Below, one piece after another: positions 1 to 8,844 of a DNA stretch of 64,000 nt (positions are counted from its first letter, which is position 1; the number at the start of each line of letters is the position of its first letter). The stretch is from Pseudomonas canadensis (GTDB taxonomy: Bacteria; Pseudomonadota; Gammaproteobacteria; Pseudomonadales; Pseudomonadaceae): NCBI RefSeq assembly GCF_000503215.1, contig NZ_AYTD01000001.1:310001-374000 (forward strand). Reading direction: 5' to 3'. Position numbers and translations under genes: made by a program. Under the pieces are notes generated by a model. That model ran no database searches. It saw only the letters and a list, made by a program, of their open reading frames with translations, and was not told where the DNA came from.

Positions 1-521
1 CCCTCGACGGTGCAGACGTGTTCGTCGGCCTGTCCGGCCCGAACCTGCTGAGCGCTGAAGGCCTCAAATCCATGGCGGCCAACCCGATCGTGTTCGCCTG
101 CTCCAACCCTGATCCAGAAATCTCTCCGGAACTGGCTCACGCCACCCGTAGCGACGTGATTATGGCGACCGGCCGTTCGGACTACCCGAACCAGGTCAAC
201 AACGTACTGGGTTTCCCGTTCATCTTCCGTGGTGCCCTGGACGTTCGCGCCAAGCGCATCAACGAAGAGATGAAAGTGGCTGCCGCCAACGCCCTGCGTG
301 AACTGGCCAAGCTGCCGGTCCCTCAGGAAGTGTGCGACGCCTACGGCGGTATCAAGCTGGAATTCGGTCGTGAGTACATCATTCCGAAACCAATGGACAA
401 GCGCCTGATCACCCTAATCTCCGATGCCGTGGCTAAAGCCGCTATCGAGACCGGCGTTGCTACCCTGCCGTATCCGAAGCACTACCCGCTGCAAAGCGTG
501 GATGATGTGTTCAACGGCTAA
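1..521 (+). CDS. maeB: NADP-type malic enzyme, C-terminal part (cut by window edge)
   Basis: The reading frame enters from the left edge (first full codon at base 3) and ends at 521, giving about 172 residues of a malic enzyme C-terminus. The segment [13 protein letters not shown] followed by [18 protein letters not shown] is the conserved NAD(P)-binding-domain end of bacterial malic enzymes, which convert malate to pyruvate and CO2 with reduction of NAD(P). The next gene, ponA, is convergent, as in other Pseudomonas genomes where malic enzyme neighbours ponA. No phosphotransacetylase-like extension is present after the enzyme domain, so this is the short single-domain form. A strong terminator follows 20 bases after the stop. 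Confidence 0.93.
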   Translation, partial: LDGADVFVGLSGPNLLSAEGLKSMAANPIVFACSNPDPEISPELAHATRSDVIMATGRSDYPNQVNNVLGFPFIFRGALDVRAKRINEEMKVAAANALRELAKLPVPQEVCDAYGGIKLEFGREYIIPKPMDKRLITLISDAVAKAAIETGVATLPYPKHYPLQSVDDVFNG

Positions 522-540
522 GCCGTTGTAGCGCACCCAC

Positions 541-577
541 AAAAAAGCCCCGGCTCTCGCGAGTCGGGGCTTTTTTG
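541..577 (+). terminator. Rho-independent terminator of malic enzyme gene
   Basis: A 12-bp perfect stem (541-552 with 565-576), extended by ctc/gag inside, closes on a tcgc-type loop. The arms begin with six A and end with six T, so it can work on both strands; on the plus strand it sits directly after the malic enzyme stop. Confidence 0.88.
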
Positions 578-587
578 TGGCGGATCT

Positions 588-700
588 CTTTGTGCAGGGC
601 AGGCTTGCTGTGCTGTTCAGGCTTGCTGTGGTGAGCAGGCCTTTGTGGTGAGTGGGCTTGTTGTGGTGAGTGGGCTTGTTGTGGTGAGCGGACTTGCCCC
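588..700. repeat. Degenerate tandem copies of an 18-bp REP arm
   Basis: About five imperfect head-to-tail copies of a unit close to ggtgagtgggcttgttgt, running into a complete REP arm at 680. The units resemble the outer part of the neighbouring REP (ggtgagcgggcttgcccc). The first part of the 328-base gap 522-849 is thus terminator plus repeats; no gene is visible in the gap. Confidence 0.7.
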
Positions 701-813
701 GCGCTGGGCTGCGAAGCAGCCCTAAAACCTGCCAACGCGTTTTAACTGGATGAATGCGATACTTGCATTAGGGCCGCTTCGCGCCCCAGCGCGGGGCAAG
801 CCCGCTCACCACA
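680..813. repeat. REPIN, family A (inverted REP pair)
   Basis: Two inverted arms of about 44 bases (680-723 and 768-813), each containing the palindrome gctgggctgcgaagcagc or its degenerate partner ccgcttcgcgcccca, separated by a 44-base unrelated spacer. The same family recurs at 48572-48705. Extragenic, between the convergent malic enzyme and ponA genes. Confidence 0.8.
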
Positions 814-849
814 AAAGCCCGTTCACCACGATAAGCCCTGGTTCCAACC

Positions 850-3312
850 TCAGAACAGGTCGATCGGCGCCGCCTCATCCGCTGGCAGCGGGCTGCCCGG
901 CGCAACACCATTGCCCAGCTCGTTGACCGAAGGCGGCGTGTCTTCGCTCTTGAACAGTTCGAAGTACGCATTCGGCGTGCTTGGCGAGGCCGCGCGGCCA
1001 CTCACCGGGTCGATACGCAAGCTAAGGATGCCTTCAGGCTCCGGCTGGGTGTGCGGCGGCTTGTCCTTCAGTGCCGCGCCCATGTAGCTCATCCAGATCG
1101 GCAGCGCGACAGTGCCACCAAACTCGCGGCGACCCAGGCTTTCCGGCTGGTCATAGCCGGTCCACACGGTGGTCACGTAATCGGCGTTGTAGCCGGAGAA
1201 CCAGGCATCCTTGGATTCGTTGGTGGTACCGGTCTTGCCCGCAATATCCGGACGGCCCAGGGCCAGGGCGCGGCGGCCGGTACCCTTCTTGATCACGTCT
1301 TCCAGGATGCTGTTGAGGATGTAGGTGGTACGGCCATCCACGATGCGCTCGGCCACGGCGGGCGCCTGCGGTTCGGTTGCGGCAGCGTTGCCGGCAGGTG
1401 CGGTGCCTGGAGTCGGCTCAATGGTGATGCCGCCATTGCTCGGAGCCGCCAGTCCATCCGTCGCCGCCACGCCGTTGACCACATCACCCGGCACTCGCGG
1501 CGGGTTGGCGGTGAACAGGGTGTCGCCGTTACGGCTTTCAATCTTGTCGATCAGGTACGGCGCGATCTTGTAGCCGCCGTTGGCAAAGGTGCTCCAGCCG
1601 GTGGCGATTTCCATCGGCGTGAGGGTCGCGGTGCCCAGGGCCAGGGACAGGTTTGGCGGCAGGTCCGACTTGTTGAAGCCAAAGCGCGTCATGTAGTCGA
1701 TGGTCTTGCCGACGCCCATGGCCTGCAGCAAGCGGATCGATACCAGGTTACGCGACTTGTACAGCGCCTCGCGGATACGGATCGGGCCGAGGAAGGTGTT
1801 GGTGTCGTTCTTCGGGCGCCACACCTTGTCCAGGTACTCATCGACAAACACGATCGGCGCATCGTTGACCAGGCTGGCGGCGGTGTAGCCGTTATCCAAG
1901 GCAGCGCTGTAGATGAACGGCTTGAAGCTCGAACCCGGCTGGCGCTTGGCCTGGGTGGCGCGGTTGTAATTGCTCTGCTCAAAGGCGAAGCCGCCGACCA
2001 GCGCGCGGATCGCACCGTTCTGCGGGTCCAGGGACACCAGGGCGCCTTGGGCCAGCGGCACTTGGCTGAACTTGAGGCTGTCGTCCTTCTGGCGTTGCAC
2101 GCGGATCAAATCACCCACCTGGGCCACGTCAGACGGCTGCTTGGGCAGCGCACCCATACTGTTGGTGTTCAGGAACGGACGTGCCCATTTCATGCTGTCC
2201 CATGCCACGTGGGCTTCGCCGGTGCGGGTCAGCACCTGCACGCCATCTTTCTTCACCTGGGTGACGATGGCCGGCTCAAGGCCACTTATTGCGCGTTGCT
2301 TGCCCAGCTCGGTGGTCCACGCGCTCAGGGTCTTGCCCGGCAGGCGCGACTCAGGGCCGCGGTAGCCGTGGCGCTGGTCGTAGGTGATCAGGCCGGAGTG
2401 CACCGAGTCATTGGCGATTTCCTGCAGGTTGCTCGGCACCGTGGTTGTCACCCGGAAACCTTCGGTATAGGCCTCGCTGCCATAGCGGCCGACCATTTCG
2501 GCGCGCGCCATTTCGGCGATATAAGGCGCGTTCACCTCCGGCGTCGGAACGTGGTAGCTGGCGTTCAGCGGTTCGGCGATGGCGCTTTCGTAAGCGGCCT
2601 GGTCGATCTTGCCCAGCTTGTACATGCGACCCAGGATCCAGTCGCGACGTTCTTTGCTGCGCGCCGGGTTGGCCAGTGGGTTGAAGCGTGAAGGGGCTTT
2701 GGGCAGGCCGGCAATCATGGCCATCTGCGCCAGGCTGGCGTCACGGATGGACTTGCCGTAGTAGACCTGGGACGCCGCCTCGATCCCGTAGGCACGGTTG
2801 CCCAGGTAGATCTTGTTGACGTACAGCTCAAGGATCTCGTCCTTGGTCAGCTGGCGTTCGATCTGCAGCGCCAGGAGGATCTCGGTGGCTTTACGCGAGA
2901 AGCTGCGCTCGCTGGTGAGGAAGAAGTTCTTCGCCACCTGCATGGTGATGGTGCTGCCGCCGGACTGAATGTGTCCGCTTTTTACCAGTTGTGTCGCCGC
3001 ACGCACCAGGCTGCTGGGGTCGACGCCATAGTGGTTGGCAAAATTATCGTCTTCGGCCGACAGCAGGGCGCTGATGAAATTGGGCGGAATATCGGCAAAA
3101 CGGATCGGTGTGCGGCGCATTTCGCCGAACTCCGCGATCAGTTTTTCATCGCTGCTGTAGACCCGCAAAGGAATCTGCAACTGGATACTTCTGAGGGCCT
3201 CTACGGAGGGCAAACCCGGACTAAGGTAGAGGTAGGCCCCGCTGAGCACGAGCAGCAGCCCGCAAACGATGGCGACAATGGAGTACCCGAAAAACTTCAG
3301 CAGACGAATCAA
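850..3312 (-). CDS. ponA: Penicillin-binding protein 1A (bifunctional peptidoglycan synthase)
   Basis: An 820-residue class A PBP that polymerises lipid II glycan strands and crosslinks the peptides on the periplasmic face of the inner membrane. Residues about 9-30 form the single N-terminal membrane anchor. The glycosyltransferase domain follows, with the catalytic EDDNF at 87-91 and GGSTITMQVAKNF at 118-130. The transpeptidase domain has the SxxK motif in GSSFKPF near 461 and KTGTTNESKDAWF near 694; the stretch between the two domains matches the OB-like insertion of PBP1A. It is transcribed divergently from pilM, with a 217-base shared upstream region. Length and order of motifs are normal for Pseudomonas PBP1A. 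Confidence 0.95.
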   Translation of the reverse strand: MIRLLKFFGYSIVAIVCGLLLVLSGAYLYLSPGLPSVEALRSIQLQIPLRVYSSDEKLIAEFGEMRRTPIRFADIPPNFISALLSAEDDNFANHYGVDPSSLVRAATQLVKSGHIQSGGSTITMQVAKNFFLTSERSFSRKATEILLALQIERQLTKDEILELYVNKIYLGNRAYGIEAASQVYYGKSIRDASLAQMAMIAGLPKAPSRFNPLANPARSKERRDWILGRMYKLGKIDQAAYESAIAEPLNASYHVPTPEVNAPYIAEMARAEMVGRYGSEAYTEGFRVTTTVPSNLQEIANDSVHSGLITYDQRHGYRGPESRLPGKTLSAWTTELGKQRAISGLEPAIVTQVKKDGVQVLTRTGEAHVAWDSMKWARPFLNTNSMGALPKQPSDVAQVGDLIRVQRQKDDSLKFSQVPLAQGALVSLDPQNGAIRALVGGFAFEQSNYNRATQAKRQPGSSFKPFIYSAALDNGYTAASLVNDAPIVFVDEYLDKVWRPKNDTNTFLGPIRIREALYKSRNLVSIRLLQAMGVGKTIDYMTRFGFNKSDLPPNLSLALGTATLTPMEIATGWSTFANGGYKIAPYLIDKIESRNGDTLFTANPPRVPGDVVNGVAATDGLAAPSNGGITIEPTPGTAPAGNAAATEPQAPAVAERIVDGRTTYILNSILEDVIKKGTGRRALALGRPDIAGKTGTTNESKDAWFSGYNADYVTTVWTGYDQPESLGRREFGGTVALPIWMSYMGAALKDKPPHTQPEPEGILSLRIDPVSGRAASPSTPNAYFELFKSEDTPPSVNELGNGVAPGSPLPADEAAPIDLF

Positions 3313-3529
3313 GGCTTTTGGATTTCCAGAGAAAAGAATGAGTTAGGCGTCGGGGCATGCATGGCAAACGATGGATCGACCCGAGCGGCAGATAAAAAGC
3401 GGAAAAAAACGCTGGGCATTAAAGCATTTTTCGACTTGGGACGTCATTCGCACCTGTTCGACAGTCGACCGAATGCATGGCGCCCAGCGGCAATCAGGCG
3501 GTATGACAGGCAAAGCTTTAGGGAGTTTT

Positions 3530-4183
3530 ATGGGAAAGGGATTTTTCACGGGAAAAGCCGGCACCTTGCTGGGTGTCGACATCAATGACACGGCCATCCG
3601 CTTGATCGAGCTGGGCCGTTCACCTTCAGGCTACAACGTTCGAGGCTACGTCACGCAGGCACTGCCGACGCAGGCGGTAGTCGACGGCACACTTTTTGAT
3701 CTCGATGGCGTAGGGCGCTCCCTGCGCAGCGCGTGGTCGCGGTTGTCGACATCGGTTCGTGGTGCTGTCGCTGCTGTGTCCGGGCCCTCGGTGATCACGC
3801 GGATGATCGAGATGGACGCTGGGCTCTCAGATGATGAGATGACCTGGATGATCCAGATGGAGGCAGACCAGTACATTCCCTATCCGCTGGATGACGTCGC
3901 TATCGACTTTCAAGTGCGCGGGCCAACGGCCCTGGATCCGAATCGGGTCGAGGTATTGCTGGCCGCATGCTTGAAGGAGCACGTAGAAGCCCGCGAGGCA
4001 GTTTTGGCCCTGGCGGGGCTGGTGCCGAAGGTGATCGATATCGAAGCGTTTGCATTGGCGCGCGCTTGCCGTCAGGATTTCGCCAGCTTCACGCCGAGCC
4101 ATCGCGTCGATGGTGCACAATGGGCCGTGGATGCCCAGGGGATGGGAATTGCTTGCGGGTTGGCCCTGAGGAGTTTCGCTTGA
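3530..4183 (+). CDS. pilM: PilM, type IV pilus actin-like protein, internally deleted
   Basis: Chosen start ATG 3530 has gggag seven bases upstream and matches the family N-terminus (GLLGVDI-type: GTLLGVDINDTAIRLIEL at 11-28). The 217-residue product keeps the N-terminal part of PilM (SGPSVITR, MEADQYIPYPLDDVAIDF at 111-128, and KVIDIEAFALARA) and the very last family segment (GIACGLALRSF at 206-216). The usual length is about 350 residues; roughly 135 residues between 185 and 200, covering the second nucleotide-binding half, are missing without any frame change. PilM normally binds ATP and the PilN N-terminal peptide in the cytoplasm. The stop overlaps the pilN start (TTGA). It may work in reduced form, as the short HofM of enterobacteria suggests, or be non-functional. 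Confidence 0.85.
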   Translation: MGKGFFTGKAGTLLGVDINDTAIRLIELGRSPSGYNVRGYVTQALPTQAVVDGTLFDLDGVGRSLRSAWSRLSTSVRGAVAAVSGPSVITRMIEMDAGLSDDEMTWMIQMEADQYIPYPLDDVAIDFQVRGPTALDPNRVEVLLAACLKEHVEAREAVLALAGLVPKVIDIEAFALARACRQDFASFTPSHRVDGAQWAVDAQGMGIACGLALRSFA

Positions 4184-4734
4184 AGACACGAATCAACCTA
4201 CTGCCTTGGCGTCAGGCGCTGGCAGAGCGGCGACGCAAGTATCTACTGGCGGGCTTGCTGGTGTTCGCCTGTGCCGCGCTCGCGGCCGTGTGGCTGGCGG
4301 ACCAGGTGATCGACCAGGCCATCGATCGCCAAGTAACCCGCAATGACCATCTGGGTAAGGAGGTCGTCGGCCTGGATTCACGTATCAAGACCATTGATGA
4401 CCTGCAGGAGCAAAGCCAGCAATTGGCGCAACGCATGAAGGTCGTGCAGGACCTGCATGATGCCCGCTCGCCAGGTGCGCAGCTATTGGACCAACTGGCG
4501 CGCGCGGTCCCCGACGGCGTGCACCTGCATGAAGTGGTGGCCAAGGGCGATACGGTGAGTATCAGCGGCAGCGCTGAGTCCAGCCAGGACATCGCCCAAT
4601 TGATGCGCCGCCTGGAAGCGGCGGAAGGTGCCCATTCCACGCGGTTGCAACATGTGCGAACGGATGGCGCGCGCGGCAACAATGAATTCCAACTGATGGT
4701 GCGTCAGGGAGAGTCCTCCGAGGCTCAACCTTGA
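4180..4734 (+). CDS. pilN: PilN, type IV pilus alignment subcomplex protein
   Basis: A 184-residue protein starting at TTG 4180, preceded by gaggag at 4168-4173 and overlapping the pilM stop by four bases. Residues 5-11 are INLLPWR, the conserved cytoplasmic peptide through which PilN docks on PilM. A membrane segment spans about 21-40, then a coiled-coil and a periplasmic ferredoxin-like fold domain (VPDGVHLHEVVAKGDTVSISG). Length is close to the normal PilN. Its intact PilM-binding motif is notable because its partner PilM lacks a large internal part. It is followed by the PilO part with a second four-base TTGA overlap. Confidence 0.9.
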   Translation: MKTRINLLPWRQALAERRRKYLLAGLLVFACAALAAVWLADQVIDQAIDRQVTRNDHLGKEVVGLDSRIKTIDDLQEQSQQLAQRMKVVQDLHDARSPGAQLLDQLARAVPDGVHLHEVVAKGDTVSISGSAESSQDIAQLMRRLEAAEGAHSTRLQHVRTDGARGNNEFQLMVRQGESSEAQP

Positions 4735-5690
4735 GCCTGCCAAGGCTCAATCTTTCCGCACTCACTCACAACACCGCAAAATGGCCCCTACCTGGCAAGG
4801 CCCTGTTGGGCTGTGCGCTGGCGGGCGTGGTGTTTGTGGTGGGCGACCTTGTGTACCTGAGCCCCTCGCGGGAACGGTTGCTCCAGGTCGAGGCGCGGGA
4901 AGTGGCCCTGAAACAGCAAATCGCACAAAAGACTGGCCTGGCCGCCAGCCTTGAAGCGCGTACACAGCAGCTCCAACGGATGCAAGCGAAGGTCGATGAG
5001 CTTTTGCAGGCGTTGCCTGGCGAGTCCGAAATGCCTGGTTTATTGGAAGATATCGCGCGTCTGGCACTGGCCAACGGGTTGCTGGTCGAGAGCGTCACGC
5101 CGTTGGATGAGCAGTCTCAGCCGTTCTTTCACGAACAGCCTGTGCAAATCGGCGTCGCGGGGGCTTATCACGACCTGGCAATGTTCCTGACGGGCTTGGG
5201 TGGCTTGTCGCGAATCGCTACGGTGCACGATGTGGCCCTGCGACGTGATGGCAGGCTGTTGCGCCTTGACCTGCTGGCCAAGACTTACTGGCATGCGCAG
5301 GGTAGTGGGGCGCTTGTACGGCGACAGCTCTTTGTCTATGACTCGTCCGGGTTGCGTGATCCATTTCAACGGCTCGCGGTGCAGGTCGACCCTCTGAAAG
5401 GGCGACCGGTCCGGACGCCGGACCTTGCCCGGCCACGTGGCGTGCTGGAAAGCCTTGCGGTGGACCAGTTTGAAATGGTCGGCACGCTGTCCCGTGGGGT
5501 GCAGGTTTTTGCCTTGCTACGTGCGGCCTCCAAGGTGCACCGCCTGGCGGTCGGGGACTACCTGGGGCCGAACCATGGGCGGGTCACGGCCATTCATGAG
5601 CGCGCTATAGAACTGGTCGAACTGTTTCCCGATGGTCAGGGGGCATGGCTGGAGCGCCCGCGAACCCTGTTGTTAAACATCAACTCATAA
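4731..5690 (+). CDS. PilO-PilP fusion protein
   Basis: A single 319-residue frame starts at TTG 4731 with a gagg ribosome-binding site near 4720. Residues 1-189 are a PilO: membrane segment at 23-43, coiled coil about 50-92, then the periplasmic domain ending with LLAKTYWHAQ. From about 199 the sequence becomes PilP-like: FVYDSSGLRDPFQ (201-213), FEMVGTL (247-253), HRLAVGDYLGPNHGRV (270-285) and DGQGAWLERPRTL (301-313). The normal PilP signal peptide, lipobox cysteine and flexible N-terminal region are absent, so the PilP beta-domain is held in the periplasm by the PilO anchor instead of a lipid. PilO and PilP are separate genes in P. aeruginosa. No stop or shift is seen at the junction. Confidence 0.87.
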   Translation: MSLPRLNLSALTHNTAKWPLPGKALLGCALAGVVFVVGDLVYLSPSRERLLQVEAREVALKQQIAQKTGLAASLEARTQQLQRMQAKVDELLQALPGESEMPGLLEDIARLALANGLLVESVTPLDEQSQPFFHEQPVQIGVAGAYHDLAMFLTGLGGLSRIATVHDVALRRDGRLLRLDLLAKTYWHAQGSGALVRRQLFVYDSSGLRDPFQRLAVQVDPLKGRPVRTPDLARPRGVLESLAVDQFEMVGTLSRGVQVFALLRAASKVHRLAVGDYLGPNHGRVTAIHERAIELVELFPDGQGAWLERPRTLLLNINS

Positions 5691-5702
5691 CGGAATCAAA
5701 CA

Positions 5703-7085
5703 ATGAAAAGGACTTTCTCGTCCTTCGGTGTGGCGCTATGGATAGCGTTCACGGCACCGATGGCTGCTGCTGTGCCCAATCGTGTGGATCTGATCCACTT
5801 GCCGCCTCCCGGCGTCGCCACACTGAGCGCCTACACAGGCGACAAGCTGACCCTCAACTTCCAGAGCATCGAGTTGCGCACGGCGTTGCAACAAATTGCT
5901 GATGTGGCGGGCCTCAATCTGGTTGCCAGTGACGATGTGCAAGGCTCGATCACCCTGCGCCTCAAGGAGGTGCCCTGGGACCAGGCGCTGGACCTGGTGC
6001 TGCAAGCCAAGGGCCTGGACAAGCGGGTGAAGGCCGGTGTGTTGCTGGTGGCGCCGGCTGAGGAGCTGGCTGCGCGTGAACTGCTCACGCTGGAATCGCG
6101 CAAGCAGATGGCCGAATTGGCACCGTTGCGCCGGGAACTGCTGCAAGTCAATTACGCCAAGGCGGCGGACCTGGCCAAGTTGTTCCAGTCGGTCACCGGC
6201 CTTGAGGGTGTGACCGAAGAGCGGGGTTCGGTGGCGGTGGATGATCGCACCAACAACATCATTGCCTACCAGACCGTTGAGCGGCTGGAGGAGCTGCGCC
6301 GGATCGTGGCGCAGCTGGATATTCCGGTACGCCAGGTGATGATCGAGGCGCGAATTGTCGAGGCCAATGTCGATTACGACAAAAGCCTGGGCGCGCGTTG
6401 GGGTGGGCGGCTCAATCGGGGCAACTGGGGCGCGGGGGGCATTCCGAAACCTCGGCCTGAAGGCGCGGAACCGCAGGAAAACCCACCCAGTTCACCCTTT
6501 GTGGACCTTGGATCACTCACCGGCACCTCGGGCCTGGGCATCGCCTTTATCACCGACAACCTGCTGCTGGACCTGGAGCTCACTGCCATGGAGAAAACCG
6601 GCAACGGCGAAATCGTCTCGCAACCCAAGGTGGTCACGTCCGACAAGGAAACCGCGCGTATCCTCAAAGGCACCGAGATTCCCTATCAGGAATCCAGCTC
6701 CAGTGGCGCCACGTCGGTTTCATTCAAGGAGGCCTCGCTGTCGCTGGAAGTCACCCCGCAAATCACCCCGGATGACCGCGTGATCATGGAGGTCAAGGTC
6801 ACCAAGGATGAGCCCGACTACCTGAACAAACTCAACGACGTGCCGCCGATCAAGAAGAACGAGGTCAACGCCAAGGTGTTGGTCAAGGATGGTGAGACCA
6901 TCGTCATCGGCGGGGTTTTCTCCAATACCCAAAGCAAAGTGGTAGATAAAGTGCCATTTTTAGGCGATGTGCCGTATCTTGGCCGCCTTTTCCGGCGCGA
7001 TGTGCTGGCGGAGAAAAAATCCGAGCTGCTGGTATTCCTGACTCCGCGTATTATGAATAACCAGGCGATTGCTGTGAGTCGTTGA
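5703..7085 (+). CDS. pilQ: Short PilQ/HofQ-type secretin
   Basis: A 460-residue outer-membrane secretin. Residues 1-23 form a signal peptide (cleavage likely after MAAA). Then come a short secretin/TonB N-terminal domain (about 48-105), an N1 domain (about 145-215, with [11 protein letters not shown]) and the secretin core (about 220-455) ending in the family signature [18 protein letters not shown]. aeruginosa PilQ is about 714 residues because it carries peptidoglycan-binding AMIN domains before these; none are present here, so the size resembles enterobacterial HofQ or Haemophilus ComE. It would form the pore for pili or for DNA. aroK starts four bases after its stop. Confidence 0.9.
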   Translation: MKRTFSSFGVALWIAFTAPMAAAVPNRVDLIHLPPPGVATLSAYTGDKLTLNFQSIELRTALQQIADVAGLNLVASDDVQGSITLRLKEVPWDQALDLVLQAKGLDKRVKAGVLLVAPAEELAARELLTLESRKQMAELAPLRRELLQVNYAKAADLAKLFQSVTGLEGVTEERGSVAVDDRTNNIIAYQTVERLEELRRIVAQLDIPVRQVMIEARIVEANVDYDKSLGARWGGRLNRGNWGAGGIPKPRPEGAEPQENPPSSPFVDLGSLTGTSGLGIAFITDNLLLDLELTAMEKTGNGEIVSQPKVVTSDKETARILKGTEIPYQESSSSGATSVSFKEASLSLEVTPQITPDDRVIMEVKVTKDEPDYLNKLNDVPPIKKNEVNAKVLVKDGETIVIGGVFSNTQSKVVDKVPFLGDVPYLGRLFRRDVLAEKKSELLVFLTPRIMNNQAIAVSR

Positions 7086-7089
7086 TTCT

Positions 7090-7608
7090 GTGCGAAATTT
7101 GATTCTTGTAGGACCGATGGGGGCTGGAAAAAGCACCATCGGCCGTTTGCTGGCCAAAGAGCTGCGCCTGCCGTTCAAAGATTCCGACAAGGAAATTGAA
7201 TTGCGCACGGGTGCCAATATCCCATGGATCTTCGATAAGGAAGGCGAACTGGGCTTTCGTGACCGCGAGCAGGCGATGATCGCCGAGCTGTGCGGCTGCG
7301 ATGGCGTGGTATTGGCGACCGGCGGCGGCGCAGTGATGCGTGATGAAAACCGCCGCGCGTTGCATGCCGGTGGTCGGGTGGTCTATCTGCATGCCTCGGT
7401 CGAGCAGCAGGTGGGCCGCACCGCCCGCGATCGCAATCGCCCGTTGTTACGCACAGCCAACCCGGAGAAAACCCTGCGGGACCTGCTCACGCTGCGCGAT
7501 CCGCTGTATCGGGAAATCGCCGATCTGGTGGTAGAAACCGATGAGCGGCCACCGCGGATGGTGGTTCTCGACATTCTTGAGCGCCTGCATCGGCTGCCAC
7601 CCCGTTAA
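7090..7608 (+). CDS. aroK: Shikimate kinase
   Basis: Starts at GTG 7090, four bases after the pilQ stop, and encodes 172 residues. It phosphorylates shikimate at the 3-hydroxyl in the cytoplasmic chorismate pathway. The Walker A loop GPMGAGKST lies at 8-16, the shikimate-binding GFRDRE at about 56-61 and the GGGAV loop at about 79-83, all intact. Position between the pil operon and aroB is the standard gammaproteobacterial arrangement. Chorismate supply is also relevant to aromatic precursors of the polyene cluster further right. Confidence 0.96.
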   Translation: MRNLILVGPMGAGKSTIGRLLAKELRLPFKDSDKEIELRTGANIPWIFDKEGELGFRDREQAMIAELCGCDGVVLATGGGAVMRDENRRALHAGGRVVYLHASVEQQVGRTARDRNRPLLRTANPEKTLRDLLTLRDPLYREIADLVVETDERPPRMVVLDILERLHRLPPR

Positions 7609-7733
7609 AGCCAGGCTCGAAATGCGCTATTCTCGGCGGCGCGCTATCACCCTGTGGGGTGTGGCGTAGAGCCATCAGGTGACGTCAGAACGTGATGTCA
7701 TCGGTCGTCACTCCATCTCTAACGCGGGGACAC

Positions 7734-8834
7734 ATGCAGACACTTAAGGTCGATCTAGGCGAGCGCAGCTACCCGATCCATATTGGCGAAGGTCTGTTGG
7801 ACCAGCCCGAGTTGCTCGCACCGCATATTGCCGGGCGGCAAGTGGCGATCATCTCCAACGAAACGGTCGCGCCGCTGTATCTTGAGCGTCTGAGCCGCAG
7901 CCTGTCGGCTTATTCGGTGATCTCCGTGATCCTGCCCGACGGCGAAGCCCACAAAAACTGGGAAACCCTGCAACTGATCTTTGATGGCCTGCTGACCGCA
8001 CGTCATGACCGCCGCACCACCGTGATCGCCTTGGGCGGCGGTGTGATCGGCGACATGGCCGGCTTTGCAGCGGCCTGCTACCAGCGTGGCGTGGACTTTA
8101 TCCAAGTGCCGACCACCTTGCTGTCCCAGGTCGATTCGTCGGTGGGCGGCAAGACCGGCATCAACCACCCGCTGGGCAAGAACATGGTGGGCGCGTTCTA
8201 CCAGCCTCAAGCCGTGCTGATCGACACTGCGACCCTCAACACCTTGCCGCCGCGCGAGCTGTCGGCGGGCCTGGCGGAAGTCATCAAGTACGGGTTGATC
8301 TGCGACGAGCCGTTCCTGACCTGGCTGGAAGAACACGTGGATGCCCTGCGCAACCTCGACCAGGCGGCACTCACCGAAGCGATTTCGCGCTCCTGCGCCG
8401 CCAAGGCGCTGGTGGTGAATGCCGACGAACGGGAGTCTGGTGTACGCGCTACCCTGAACCTGGGCCACACCTTCGGCCATGCGATCGAAACTCACATGGG
8501 CTATGGTGTGTGGTTGCATGGGGAGGCCGTAGCTGCTGGCACTGTGATGGCACTGGAGATGTCGCAGCGCCTGGGCTGGATCAGCGCCCAGGAGCGTGAT
8601 CGTGGCATCCGCTTGTTCCAGCGCGCCGGTTTGCCGGTCATTCCGCCGGAGGAGATGACTGAGGCGGATTTCCTCGAACATATGGCAATAGACAAGAAAG
8701 TGATCGACGGTCGACTGCGACTGGTGCTGCTGCGTCATATGGGCGAAGCGGTGGTGACCGACGATTATCCGAAAGAGATTTTACAGGCCACGCTGGGAGC
8801 GGATTACCGCGCCCTGGCCCAGCTTAAAGGTTAA
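7734..8834 (+). CDS. aroB: 3-dehydroquinate synthase
   Basis: Start ATG 7734 is preferred over the in-frame ATG at 7692 because it has cgggga at 7725-7730 and gives the normal 366-residue protein beginning [15 protein letters not shown]. AroB converts DAHP to 3-dehydroquinate using NAD and a divalent metal. The nucleotide-binding [11 protein letters not shown], the loop [19 protein letters not shown] and the metal-binding [12 protein letters not shown] are all visible. It forms an operon with aroK upstream and the SPOR-domain protein 10 bases downstream. Confidence 0.96.
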   Translation: MQTLKVDLGERSYPIHIGEGLLDQPELLAPHIAGRQVAIISNETVAPLYLERLSRSLSAYSVISVILPDGEAHKNWETLQLIFDGLLTARHDRRTTVIALGGGVIGDMAGFAAACYQRGVDFIQVPTTLLSQVDSSVGGKTGINHPLGKNMVGAFYQPQAVLIDTATLNTLPPRELSAGLAEVIKYGLICDEPFLTWLEEHVDALRNLDQAALTEAISRSCAAKALVVNADERESGVRATLNLGHTFGHAIETHMGYGVWLHGEAVAAGTVMALEMSQRLGWISAQERDRGIRLFQRAGLPVIPPEEMTEADFLEHMAIDKKVIDGRLRLVLLRHMGEAVVTDDYPKEILQATLGADYRALAQLKG

Positions 8835-8844
8835 TAAGATCCCG

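Noticed and set aside
588..700. CRISPR-like array
   Set aside because: Units are contiguous without unique spacers and resemble REP arms; no cas genes.
3967..4179. Frameshift as explanation for the short PilM
   Set aside because: The other frames in this stretch do not give PilM sequence, and the C-terminal family motif is in the same frame as the N-terminal part, so a deletion explains it better.
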